NCBI GenBank assembly: GCA_964355365.1
Contig: CAYHEX010000114.1
Location: 1-11,548, forward strand
Source of the DNA: SCUN01 sp964355365
GTDB taxonomy: Bacteria > Acidobacteriota > Vicinamibacteria > Vicinamibacterales > SCN-69-37
Direction of reading: 5' to 3'
DNA length: 11,548 nt
The position numbers and the translations under genes were made by a program. Every line of letters begins with the position of its first letter. Positions within the stretch are counted from its first letter, which is position 1. This document shows, piece by piece, positions 1-6,858 of this stretch. The notes below the pieces were generated by a model that worked only from the letters and a program-made list of their open reading frames with translations, had not been told where the DNA came from and searched no databases.

Positions 1-1
1 C

Positions 2-778
2 AAGTTCGAAGCGGCGATTCGTCGTCCGTGGGGCATGGTGCTCGTCACGGGGCCCACCGGATCGGGCAAGACCAACACTCTGTACTCTTCGATTGCGCGG
101 CTCAATCAGGTCGGCGTGAACATCCTCACAGCGGAGGATCCGGTGGAGTTCAACCTGCCGGGCATCAATCAAGTACATGTGCGCGAGCAGATCGGATTGA
201 CGTTCGCTGCCGCGCTCCGATCGTTCCTGCGGCAGGATCCGAACGTCATCCTGGTGGGCGAGATCCGCGACGTGGAGACGGCGGCCATTGCCGTGAAGGC
301 CGCGCTCACGGGGCACCTCGTGCTCTCCACGCTGCACACCAACGATGCGCCGACCACCGTGAATCGGTTGGTGAACATGGGCATCGAGCCGTTTCTGGTG
401 GCGAACTCCGTGAATCTGGTCTGCGCGCAGCGACTCGTGCGGCGCATCTGCGACACCTGTCGCGAGCCGTTTCCTCAGGCGTTGGACGCCGCGATTGCCG
501 CGGGCCTCGATCCGGTCGTGGCCCGCGCCACGAAGTTCATGCACGGTCGCGGCTGCGATCGCTGCGGCCACACGGGCTACAAGGGTCGCGTCGGCTTGTT
601 CGAGGTGATGGAGATGACCGACGCGATGCGTCAACGCGTGCTCGACGGCGGATCGGCCCTCGACCTGCGCAAGCAGGCGCTCGCCGACGGCATGGTCACG
701 CTCCGGCAGAACGGTTTGCAGAAGGTGTGCGACGGCATGACCACGGTGGACGAAGTGGTGCGGGAGACGGTGCACTGA
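2..778 (+). CDS. pilB: Type IV pilus extension ATPase PilB, C-terminal part (5' end outside window)
   Basis: Hexameric cytoplasmic ATPase of the GspE/PilB family that powers pilus polymerisation through PilC. Only the last 258 residues are present; the frame is open at the left edge, so the gene begins upstream. Visible in order: Walker A GPTGSGKT (nt 50-73), the Asp-box region (TAEDPVEF), Walker B with VGEIRD (about nt 250-270), the His-box HLVLSTLHTND, and a tetracysteine zinc site with two CxxC pairs (Cys codons at 449, 458, 554, 563). That zinc site separates PilB/GspE from PilT. The stop codon TGA (776-778) shares one base with the pilT ATG, implying translational coupling. GspE of a type II secretion system is the alternative, but the neighbours pilT, pilC and pilA favour PilB. 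The sequence itself supports the family strongly. Confidence 0.94.
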   Translation, partial: KFEAAIRRPWGMVLVTGPTGSGKTNTLYSSIARLNQVGVNILTAEDPVEFNLPGINQVHVREQIGLTFAAALRSFLRQDPNVILVGEIRDVETAAIAVKAALTGHLVLSTLHTNDAPTTVNRLVNMGIEPFLVANSVNLVCAQRLVRRICDTCREPFPQALDAAIAAGLDPVVARATKFMHGRGCDRCGHTGYKGRVGLFEVMEMTDAMRQRVLDGGSALDLRKQALADGMVTLRQNGLQKVCDGMTTVDEVVRETVH

Positions 779-1875
779 TGACGAACTTGCCCGATTTGCT
801 CAAACAGACGTTGGACCTCGGCGGCAGCGATCTGCATCTCTCGATCGGGTCGCCGCCGCAGGTGCGTGTGGACGGTCACCTGCGCCGCCTCGACGGGCCC
901 GAACTGACGCCCGACGTGGTGAAGTCGCTGGCCTATAGCGTGTTGACCGATTCCCAGAAGAAGCAGTTCGAGGAGACGTGGGAACTCGACCTCGCGTTCG
1001 GCCTGCGCGGCGTGGGGCGCTTCCGCTGCAACGTGTTCAATCAGCGCGGCGCGGTGGGCGCGGTGTTTCGTCTCATTCCCGAGCGCATCCGCGCGCTCGA
1101 TGAGTTGGGGCTGCCGCCGGTGCTCGGCCAGCTCGCCGATCGTCCGCGCGGACTTGTGCTCGTAACCGGGCCGACCGGCAGCGGCAAGTCCACCACGCTC
1201 GCGGCGATGATCGACCGCATCAATCAGGCGCGGCCGGCGCACATCCTCACGATCGAGGACCCCATCGAGTACCTGCACACGCACAAGCGCTCGCTCGTCA
1301 ACCAGCGCGAGCTGCACGCGGACACGCGCGGGTTCACCGCGGCGCTCCGCGCGGCGCTGCGCGAAGATCCCGACGTGGTGCTGATCGGCGAGATGCGCGA
1401 CCTCGAGACGATGGAAGCGGCGATGAAGCTGGCCGAGACGGGCCACCTGACGCTCGCCACGCTGCATACGAACTCGGCGGCGCAGACCGTGACGCGCATC
1501 ATCGATGCGTTTCCCGCGCACCAGCAGGCGCAGATTCGCACCCAACTCTCGCTCGTGCTCGAGGGCATTGTGTGTCAGTCCCTCGTGCCGCGCGCGTCGG
1601 GCACGGGGCGCGTGGCCGCGCTCGAGATCCTCATCGCCACGCCGGCCATTCGCAATCTGATTCGCGAAGACAAGATCCACCAGATCTACTCGTCCATGCA
1701 AACCGGCCAGGAGAAGCTCGGCATGCAGACCATGAATCAGGCGCTCGCGCGGCTCGTGGACCGGCGGGTGGTCACGCGCGACGTGGCGCTGGCCACCACC
1801 TCCAACAAGGATGAGCTGATGACGATGCTGCAGCGTGCGGCGGCGACGCGGGCGGAAGCGGCGGTGGCGCGATGA
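778..1875 (+). CDS. pilT: Type IV pilus retraction ATPase PilT
   Basis: Cytoplasmic hexameric ATPase that drives pilus depolymerisation for twitching motility and DNA uptake. The 365-residue product is slightly longer than the usual ~345 because of an Ala/Arg-rich tail. An N-terminal PAS-like segment (GGSDLHLSIGSPPQVRVDG, near residue 15) is followed by Walker A GPTGSGKS at 131-138, the Asp box (TIEDPIEY), Walker B with VLIGEMRDLET, the His box (HLTLATLHTN), and the PilT signature AIRNLIRE at 290-297 followed by KIHQIYSSMQTG. The signature distinguishes PilT from PilB, and there is no tetracysteine site. The ATG at 778 overlaps the pilB stop; a GGAG lies 11 nt upstream (763-766). The open frame extends further upstream, but that part lies over pilB and does not resemble any PilT. 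The stop overlaps the pilC start by 4 bases. Confidence 0.97.
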   Translation: MTNLPDLLKQTLDLGGSDLHLSIGSPPQVRVDGHLRRLDGPELTPDVVKSLAYSVLTDSQKKQFEETWELDLAFGLRGVGRFRCNVFNQRGAVGAVFRLIPERIRALDELGLPPVLGQLADRPRGLVLVTGPTGSGKSTTLAAMIDRINQARPAHILTIEDPIEYLHTHKRSLVNQRELHADTRGFTAALRAALREDPDVVLIGEMRDLETMEAAMKLAETGHLTLATLHTNSAAQTVTRIIDAFPAHQQAQIRTQLSLVLEGIVCQSLVPRASGTGRVAALEILIATPAIRNLIREDKIHQIYSSMQTGQEKLGMQTMNQALARLVDRRVVTRDVALATTSNKDELMTMLQRAAATRAEAAVAR

Positions 1876-3005
1876 GAGTGGAAGCGACGTCCGCTCGTCC
1901 CGTGCTGGCGCGGCCGACCGCGCCCAAAGCCAAAGCGGCGGCGCGGCGTCCGGCTGCCAGCGGGAAGGTGTCGTCGCGCAGTCTCGCGATCTTCACGCGT
2001 CAGTTGTCGGTGATGATCGACGCCGGTCTGCCGATCGTGCAGTGCCTCGAGTTGCTCGCGAAGGAAGAGCCTGACGCGCGACTGGCGCGCATCATTGATC
2101 TGGTGCGCGGCGACATCGAGGCCGGCCTGTCGTTTGCTGAAGCGCTCGAACGGCGCGGCGAGGCGTTCGATCCGCTCTACACGAATATGGTCGCGGCGGG
2201 CGAAGCCGGCGGCATCCTCGACGTGATCCTGGCGCGGTTGTCGACCTACATCGAGAAACAGGTGAAGCTGCGCGGCCAGGTGCGGTCCGCGATGATGTAT
2301 CCGTCGGTCGTCCTCAGCATCGCGGCCATCGTCGTGGTCGTCATTCTGTGGAAAGTGGTGCCCACGTTCACGTTGCTGTTCAAGGGGATGGGCGCCGCGC
2401 TGCCGCTGCCGACGCGCGTGGTGATCGCGGCCAGTAACGCGCTGATCTACGCGCTGCCGTTTCTCGTGGCCGGGGCGATGGGCCTGGCCTACGCGTTCCG
2501 CCGCTACTATCGCAGCCCGCGTGGGCGTATGCGCGTGGATCGCATTCTGCTGTCCACACCGATGATCGGCAAGATCCTCCGCAAGGTGGCGGTGGCGCGG
2601 TTCTGCCGCACGCTCGGAACGTTGATGTCGTCCGGCGTGCCGCTGCTCGACGGCCTCGACATTACGGCGAAGACATCCGGCAACGCCGTCATCGAGGCGG
2701 CGGTCCGACAGGTGCGGTTGCGGATCGAGCGCGGCGAGACCATCGCCGCACCGCTCCGGGCCACGGGCGTGTTTCCGCACATGGTGTCGCAGATGATCGG
2801 CGCCGGCGAAAGCACGGGCGCGCTCGACACGATGCTGAACAAGATCGCGGAGTTCTACGAAGAGGAAGTGGATGTGGCCGTGGCCGGGCTGCTGACGATT
2901 CTGGAGCCGATCATGATCGCGTTTCTGGGTGTGGTGGTCGGCGGCATCGTTGTCTCCATGTACATGCCGCTGTTCGATCTGATCTCGCAGTTGTCGTCAC
3001 ACTGA
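1872..3005 (+). CDS. pilC: Type IV pilus inner-membrane platform protein PilC (short N-terminus)
   Basis: Polytopic inner-membrane platform protein (T2SSF/GspF family) on which PilB and PilT act to insert or remove pilin subunits. The 377 residues hold two homologous T2SSF domains, about 37-160 and 240-365. Each contains the family Gly-Glu motif: AAGEAGGILD at 108-117 and GAGESTGALD at 310-319. Hydrophobic membrane segments lie at about 144-170, 189-209 and 341-366. The usual ~50-residue N-terminal segment (FxYxxxDxxGKxxxGxxxA... type) is not visible. In its place residues 1-33 are Ala/Pro/Arg/Lys-rich, and homology begins at SLAIFTRQLSVMIDAGLP. Upstream DNA is pilT coding sequence, so the segment is not hidden in another frame there. 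The ATGA overlap with pilT supports this start and translational coupling; no clear Shine-Dalgarno sequence is seen. Confidence 0.95.
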   Translation: MRVEATSARPVLARPTAPKAKAAARRPAASGKVSSRSLAIFTRQLSVMIDAGLPIVQCLELLAKEEPDARLARIIDLVRGDIEAGLSFAEALERRGEAFDPLYTNMVAAGEAGGILDVILARLSTYIEKQVKLRGQVRSAMMYPSVVLSIAAIVVVVILWKVVPTFTLLFKGMGAALPLPTRVVIAASNALIYALPFLVAGAMGLAYAFRRYYRSPRGRMRVDRILLSTPMIGKILRKVAVARFCRTLGTLMSSGVPLLDGLDITAKTSGNAVIEAAVRQVRLRIERGETIAAPLRATGVFPHMVSQMIGAGESTGALDTMLNKIAEFYEEEVDVAVAGLLTILEPIMIAFLGVVVGGIVVSMYMPLFDLISQLSSH

Positions 3006-3159
3006 TGTGCTGCGTCACTGATTTCGTCGGTCGGTTGACAAATGTGGTGTCCACGCGCGGCACCCGCGGGCGTCATGCAGCTGAGCATCGCGCGCGTTGT
3101 GCCGGCTAACTCGCAATGAATCAGACACTTACCGCGACGGCCGCGAAGGGCTCCAGAGC

Positions 3160-3175
3160 TGGTACCAGCGTTGCC
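3160..3175 (+). promoter_or_regulatory. Candidate sigma-54 (RpoN) promoter of pilA
   Basis: TGGTACCAGCGTTGCC matches the -24/-12 pattern TGGYRYR-N4-TTGCW. GG is at 3161-3162 and GC at 3173-3174, separated by exactly 10 nt, and an AT-rich TATAT follows (3176-3180) where melting would occur. The predicted start of transcription is about 3186, giving a ~49-nt leader before the pilA ATG. Sigma-54 control of pilA is established in Pseudomonas, Myxococcus and Geobacter, where an NtrC-type activator such as PilR is needed. The rest of the gap (3006-3159) has no convincing sigma-70 promoter. It holds a small dyad GTGG-TGT-CCAC (3044-3054) and GTGTC pentamers (3047-3051; minus strand 3124-3128) that resemble, weakly, the half-site described for P. 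aeruginosa PilR. Confidence 0.68.
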
Positions 3176-3224
3176 TATATGGTCCACGTCGGTTCCAGCG
3201 ATTCGAACGCACAACACTTTTCCC

Positions 3225-3229
3225 AGGAG
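3225..3229 (+). promoter_or_regulatory. Shine-Dalgarno sequence of pilA
   Basis: AGGAG lies 5 nt before the ATG at 3235. It fixes the pilA start at 3235 rather than the in-frame upstream start at 3097, and it agrees with an 8-residue type IVa prepilin leader. Confidence 0.8.
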
Positions 3230-3234
3230 ATGTC

Positions 3235-3756
3235 ATGAGCACCAACAAGCAGTCGGGCTTCACCCTCATCGAGTTGCTGATTGTCGTCGCGATCATCAGC
3301 ATCATTGCCGCCATCGCCGTACCGGGTCTGTTGCGCGCGCGTATGACGGGCAACGAAACATCCGCCATCGGTTCGCTGAAGGCGGTCACGTCGGGACAGG
3401 TCGCGTATTCGGCCTCGTGCGGCAACAACGCGTACGCGTCCAGTTTCGTGATCCTGGGCACGCCGGCGCCCGGCACGAATGACGGCTTCATCTCGGCCGA
3501 TCTCGGCACCGTTGTGGCTCCGCAGAAGAGCGGCTACAACTTCACGCTCGGCGCGGGCGCCGGTTCGGCGGCCGGTCCGAATGACTGCAACGGCACCGCC
3601 ACGATTACGGCCTACGTCGGCACGGCGATTCCGCAGACCTTCGCCACGACGGGCGGCCGGTCGTTCGCGGTGAACGCGGGCAACACGATCTGGCAGAACA
3701 ACACGGCCGTGGCCCCGACCGAACCGTTCGGCGCCCCGGCGACGCCGATTCAGTAA
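3235..3756 (+). CDS. pilA: Major type IVa prepilin PilA
   Basis: Structural subunit of the pilus fibre. The 173-residue precursor has a short leader MSTNKQSG, cleaved by PilD between Gly8 and Phe9, then the classical hydrophobic N-terminal helix FTLIELLIVVAIISIIAAIA with Glu at mature position +5. The mature protein is about 165 residues, ending in a Gly/Ala/Asn/Thr-rich globular domain. The stretch after the helix (RARMTGNETSAIGSLKAVTSGQVAYSA) resembles acidobacterial-type pilins; this is recall, not a search. Exactly two cysteines are present, Cys62 and Cys118, which could form one disulfide bond. It stands apart from pilC behind its own sigma-54-like promoter and a strong Shine-Dalgarno sequence, as expected for the most abundant product. 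An assembly role as a pseudopilin is possible but less likely given pilB/T/C adjacency. Confidence 0.93.
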   Translation: MSTNKQSGFTLIELLIVVAIISIIAAIAVPGLLRARMTGNETSAIGSLKAVTSGQVAYSASCGNNAYASSFVILGTPAPGTNDGFISADLGTVVAPQKSGYNFTLGAGAGSAAGPNDCNGTATITAYVGTAIPQTFATTGGRSFAVNAGNTIWQNNTAVAPTEPFGAPATPIQ

Positions 3757-3803
3757 CTTGCCCCTTGTCACTTGCTCCTTGCGACTTGCAAGGAGCAAGT
3801 GAC
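3756..3803. repeat. Heptamer tandem repeat folding into a 16-bp hairpin after pilA
   Basis: Starting on the last base of the pilA stop codon, five tandem heptamers of the form (A/C)CTTG(C/T)N run from 3756 to 3790, and ACTTGC recurs at 3756, 3770 and 3784 with a period of exactly 14. The repeat then turns back on itself: GTCACTTGCTCCTTGC (3767-3782) pairs perfectly with GCAAGGAGCAAGTGAC (3788-3803), a 16-bp stem with a 5-nt loop GACTT. No T-tract follows, so it is not a canonical intrinsic terminator. It could stabilise the 3' end of the pilA mRNA, attenuate read-through into the next gene, or be a dispersed intergenic repeat family. Its function is inference; the structure is directly visible. 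Confidence 0.85.
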
Positions 3804-3835
3804 CGCCGTCCGTGATAAAACATCGTCACAGACCT

Positions 3836-5095
3836 ATGACTTCACGCTCCCGGCTCATCATCCTGTCGCTGGCCCTTATCGGTTTGGGCGTTTCGGCCTA
3901 CGCCACGTTTGTCCATCACAAGCTCCTGACGGACGCGGCCTACACGGCGCCCTGTGACTTGAGCGCCACATTCAACTGTTCCCAGGTGTATCTGAGCGCC
4001 TACGGCTCTGTGAAGGGCGTGCCGGTCGCGCTGGGCGGTGTCGTGTGGTTCGCATTCGTCGGGTTGGTCGCCGCGTTCGCCAACACGTCGCCGGCGGACG
4101 CCAAAGATCATCCGGCGGGCGCTTACGTATTTGCCGCATCGACAATCGGCCTGGCCGTGATCCTCTCGCTCGCCTATGCGACGTTCTTCGTCCTCAAGAC
4201 CTACTGCGTGCTCTGCCTCGCCACGTATGCCGCCGTGATCGGCATCTTCGTGACGGCCGGCCTGACGGCCTCCGTGCCGATGATGAGCCTACCCGGCCGT
4301 CTGGCCCGCGACATCCGCAACATCCTGTCTCGGCCCGCGCAAATGACGGCGGGGCTCGTGTATTTGGTCGCGGCCGTGTGCGCGATCGCCTTCTTCCCGA
4401 GCACCGCGACCTCCGGTCCGATGACGTCCAGCGCGGCGCCGCCCAAGCTCGAGAACGCGTCGTCCGTCGCGCAGGCCGCCCAGTCCGATGATCCGAAGGT
4501 GCAGTTCGAGGCGTGGTGGAACGCGCAGCCGCGCATCGAAACGGGCGAGGGGCTTCAGGGCGCCAAAGTGGTCATCGTCAAGTTCAGCGACTTCCAGTGC
4601 CCCGGTTGCAAGCAGACCTGGCTCATGTACACGCCGGTCATCAAGAAATACACCGCCGAGCAGGTTCGCTACGTGATGAAGGACTTCCCGCTGCAGCCGC
4701 AGTGCAACGTCGCCGTTTCGCAGCAGGTGCATGCGTTTGCCTGCGACGCGGCGGCAGCGCATCGGCTGGCGGAGGATCGCGGCAAGGGCGAGGCGATGGA
4801 GAAGTGGATCTTCGACAATCAGCTCACGCTGACGGCCGCGAGCATTCGCGCGGCGGCGAAGGACATTGCCGGCATCACGGATTTCGATCGGGATGCGCCG
4901 ACCAAGCTGGCGCGCATCAAGAAGGACACCGCTGATGGCGGCGCGTTGCAGATCAACTCGACGCCGACCTTCTACATCAACGGCGTCATGTTGCCGACGG
5001 GGCAGTGGCTGAACCCCGACTACTTCGATCTCGCGATTCAGCTCGAACTGAAGAAGGCGGGCGTTGCGGCGCCGCAGAAAGCCGGCGGCGAGTAA
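3836..5095 (+). CDS. VKOR-thioredoxin (DsbA-like) fusion, periplasmic disulfide-forming oxidoreductase
   Basis: Membrane enzyme expected to oxidise protein thiols in the periplasm and pass the electrons to quinone, combining the DsbB-like (VKOR) and DsbA-like steps. The 419 residues contain a VKOR domain with about five membrane segments (near 7-25, 62-82, 97-120, 125-143, 171-188). It has the loop cysteine pair Cys40/Cys48 and the redox-active CVLC (Cys124/Cys127). A linker at ~190-240 leads to a thioredoxin-fold domain with active site CPGC (255-258) after VIVKFSDFQ, a second cysteine pair (Cys290, Cys303), and the cis-Pro motif STPTF (Pro377). An in-frame GTG at 3812 would add 8 residues (MIKHRHRP); ATG 3836 is preferred because the membrane segment follows directly, though neither start has a clear Shine-Dalgarno sequence. 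Its place right after the two-cysteine pilin suggests a role in pilin folding (inference). Confidence 0.93.
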   Translation: MTSRSRLIILSLALIGLGVSAYATFVHHKLLTDAAYTAPCDLSATFNCSQVYLSAYGSVKGVPVALGGVVWFAFVGLVAAFANTSPADAKDHPAGAYVFAASTIGLAVILSLAYATFFVLKTYCVLCLATYAAVIGIFVTAGLTASVPMMSLPGRLARDIRNILSRPAQMTAGLVYLVAAVCAIAFFPSTATSGPMTSSAAPPKLENASSVAQAAQSDDPKVQFEAWWNAQPRIETGEGLQGAKVVIVKFSDFQCPGCKQTWLMYTPVIKKYTAEQVRYVMKDFPLQPQCNVAVSQQVHAFACDAAAAHRLAEDRGKGEAMEKWIFDNQLTLTAASIRAAAKDIAGITDFDRDAPTKLARIKKDTADGGALQINSTPTFYINGVMLPTGQWLNPDYFDLAIQLELKKAGVAAPQKAGGE

Positions 5096-5101
5096 GTTCG
5101 C

Positions 5102-5115
5102 CGCCCGTCCGGGCG
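5102..5115 (+). promoter_or_regulatory. GC-rich inverted repeat abutting the ABC ATPase start codon
   Basis: CGCCCG (5102-5107) and CGGGCG (5110-5115) are perfect inverted repeats separated by only two bases, so the RNA form would be about five base pairs with a four-base loop. The ATG at 5117 lies 1 nt beyond the repeat, and no Shine-Dalgarno sequence is visible in the 21-nt gap. The hairpin would occlude initiation unless opened by ribosomes arriving from the upstream gene. It may equally be a short GC-rich coincidence. Confidence 0.4.
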
Positions 5116-5116
5116 C

Positions 5117-6046
5117 ATGACCAGCGTCGTCCGCGCGGAGCAACTCACCAAAGATTTTCTCACCGGTTTCTGGAGACCGCGGCCCCGCCGCGCGTTGGAC
5201 GCGGTCTCCTTCGATATTCCGCAGGGCGCAGTGTTCGGTCTGCTCGGACCGAACGGCGCGGGCAAGACCACCACCCTCAAGTTGCTGATGGACCTCCTGC
5301 GCCCGACCACGGGCCGCGCAGAGATCTTCGGCCGGCCCGCGAGCGATCCTGACGTGCGACAGCGCGTCGGATTCGTCCCCGAGCAACCCTACTACTACGA
5401 TCATCTGACCGCCGACGAACTCGTGCAGTATTTCGCAGGGCTGAGCGGCGTGCCATCCGCGGACCGCGCCGCGAAGGCCTCGGCGGCGCTCGCGCGCACT
5501 GGGGTTCGCGACGAAGACCGCCGCCGCCCGCTCCGGCAATTCTCCAAGGGCATGCTGCAGCGGGTCGGCCTCGCGCAGGCGCTGGTGCACGATCCGGAAC
5601 TGGTGGTGCTCGACGAGCCCATGTCCGGTCTCGATCCGATCGGTCGTCGCGATGTGCGGCAGATCATCCTGCAACTGCGCGATGAAGGTCGCACGGTGCT
5701 CTTCAGTTCCCACATCCTCTCCGACGCCGAGCAGTTGTGCAGCCGCGTGGCGATTCTGGCGCGCGGGCATGTGGTGGCGCACGGCAAGCTCACCGACCTG
5801 ACGGCGCCGGCTCTGCGCGGCGCCGAGGTCGTGGTGTCGAATCTCAATCCCGAGTCGGTGGCGCGCATGGCGGCGCACGCCGCGCGCGTGACCGAGATTG
5901 CCGACGGCCGTTACTGCTTCGAGCTGGGGCCCGGCGAGCGGCCGGAAGTGGTGATCGCGATCATGGCCGCGGCCGGCGCCACGCTCGTGTCGGTGTCGCC
6001 CGTGCGCGCGTCGCTCGAAGACATCTTCATGGAGGCCGTCGAGTGA
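5117..6046 (+). CDS. ABC transporter ATP-binding protein of the pilus locus (PilH-like by position)
   Basis: Nucleotide-binding subunit of an ABC-2 type exporter that energises the adjacent permease. The 309 residues show Walker A GPNGAGKT (44-51), a Q-loop at Gln90 (FVPEQPYYY), the signature FSKGMLQR (142-149), Walker B LVVLDEP (162-168) with the D-loop SGLD, and the H-loop His199 (FSSHIL). A C-terminal extension (~225-309) ends in the LEDIFMEAV motif common to CcmA/NatA-type exporters. The ATPase family is certain; the substrate is not visible. In Myxococcus xanthus an ABC exporter (pilH/pilI) sits between pilA and pilD and is required for piliation, so the same role is a reasonable inference here. 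The start ATG is the first in frame giving a complete domain. GTGA overlap with the permease. Confidence 0.92.
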   Translation: MTSVVRAEQLTKDFLTGFWRPRPRRALDAVSFDIPQGAVFGLLGPNGAGKTTTLKLLMDLLRPTTGRAEIFGRPASDPDVRQRVGFVPEQPYYYDHLTADELVQYFAGLSGVPSADRAAKASAALARTGVRDEDRRRPLRQFSKGMLQRVGLAQALVHDPELVVLDEPMSGLDPIGRRDVRQIILQLRDEGRTVLFSSHILSDAEQLCSRVAILARGHVVAHGKLTDLTAPALRGAEVVVSNLNPESVARMAAHAARVTEIADGRYCFELGPGERPEVVIAIMAAAGATLVSVSPVRASLEDIFMEAVE

Positions 6047-6858
6047 GCGCCACACGCGTGCAGCTGGTCGCGTGGCACGTCTTCAAGGAGGGCGCTCGCG
6101 ATCGCGTGCTCTTTACGGTGGTCGGTTTCTCGGTGCTGCTCTTCGGGGCGTCGCTGCTTCTGGGCCAACTGACCGCCGGACAGGATCTGAAGATCATCAA
6201 AGACCTCGGACTCGGCGTGATCGAAGTGTCGGGTGTGTTGATGTCGGTGCTGATCGGCGTCGGACTCGTGGCCCGCGAAATCGACAAACGCAGCATCTAC
6301 GGCTTGCTCGCGCGTCCGTTGCGGCGTTGGGAGTTCATTCTCGGAAAGTATCTGGGCTTGCTGATGACGCTCGTCAGCAACGTGGCGGTGATGACCGTGG
6401 CGCTCTACGCCGTCCTGGCGTGGATGCAGTGGACGGCCCCGCCCGTCGTGCGCGCATCGTGGGAAGCGCCCGCACTCGATCCCGCGATTCTCGTGGCGGT
6501 GGTCTTGCTGATGGCCGAACTGGCCGTGTTGACCGCAGTGGCGCTGTTCTTCTCGACGTTCTCATCGAGCGCGCTCTGGTCCACGATGTTCAGCCTCGGC
6601 GTGTTCGTGGCCGGGCAGTTCAGCGGAGAGTTGCGCGGTCTGGCCACCGCGCTTGGATCGCGATCCGCCGGTGTGGTGGGCACGGTCCTGAGTCTTGTGC
6701 TGCCATCGTTCAGCGCGTTCGATGTGAAGTCGCAAGTGGTGCACGGCCTGCCGATTCCGCTCGAGTACCTCGGCATGACGCTCGCGTACGGCGCGCTGTA
6801 CACCGCCGCAGTTCTGACGGCCACGATTGCCATATTCAATCGCCGGGAGTTTCAGTGA
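6043..6858 (+). CDS. ABC-2 type exporter permease of the pilus locus (PilI-like by position)
   Basis: Integral membrane partner of the preceding ATPase. The 271 residues begin with GTG at 6043 (overlapping the ATPase stop by 4 bases), and a GGAGG lies 7 nt upstream (6031-6035). About six hydrophobic segments are seen (near 24-42, 58-75, 105-128, 148-172, 178-195, 240-262). The cytoplasmic loop after the second, VAREIDKRSIYGLLARPLRRWEFILGKY-like, is the conserved coupling region of ABC-2 permeases: an amphipathic stretch with an arginine-rich Pro-Leu turn. No substrate specificity can be read. Gene order parallels M. xanthus pilH-pilI-pilD. It ends in a GTGA overlap with the TPR gene, so these genes are very likely cotranslated. 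Confidence 0.88.
   Translation: MSATRVQLVAWHVFKEGARDRVLFTVVGFSVLLFGASLLLGQLTAGQDLKIIKDLGLGVIEVSGVLMSVLIGVGLVAREIDKRSIYGLLARPLRRWEFILGKYLGLLMTLVSNVAVMTVALYAVLAWMQWTAPPVVRASWEAPALDPAILVAVVLLMAELAVLTAVALFFSTFSSSALWSTMFSLGVFVAGQFSGELRGLATALGSRSAGVVGTVLSLVLPSFSAFDVKSQVVHGLPIPLEYLGMTLAYGALYTAAVLTATIAIFNRREFQ

Noticed and set aside
28..777. Upstream extension of the pilT frame over pilB
   Set aside because: The translation is low-complexity Arg/Gly/Ala/His sequence typical of a shadow frame in GC-rich DNA. The pilB frame over the same bases has all ATPase motifs, and PilT homology starts at 778.
3035..3065. TTGACA as a sigma-70 -35 box upstream of pilA
   Set aside because: No -10-like hexamer lies 16-18 bp downstream; the DNA there is GC-rich (CGGCACCCG).
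3190..3210. tRNA T-arm resemblance (GGTTCCAGCGATTCGAACG)
   Set aside because: No acceptor, D or anticodon stems can be drawn around it, and it lies in the predicted pilA leader.
3097..3234. Longer pilA start adding 46 residues
   Set aside because: It would place a polar stretch before the prepilin leader and would start upstream of the sigma-54 element. ATG 3235 has AGGAG at the right distance and gives a standard leader.
3812..3835. GTG 3812 as start of the VKOR-Trx gene
   Set aside because: It is possible, but AAGGAG (3790-3795) is 16 nt away and sits inside the hairpin stem. ATG 3836 gives a normal N-terminus right before the first membrane segment. Not fully excluded.
4289..6055. 588-codon open frame on the - strand
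   Set aside because: It is opposite the VKOR-Trx and ABC ATPase genes and is Arg/His/Ala-rich with no recognisable motif. Long antisense frames are expected at this G+C. The same applies to 631-1701, 1737-2780, 7544-8566 and 8982-10061 on the - strand.
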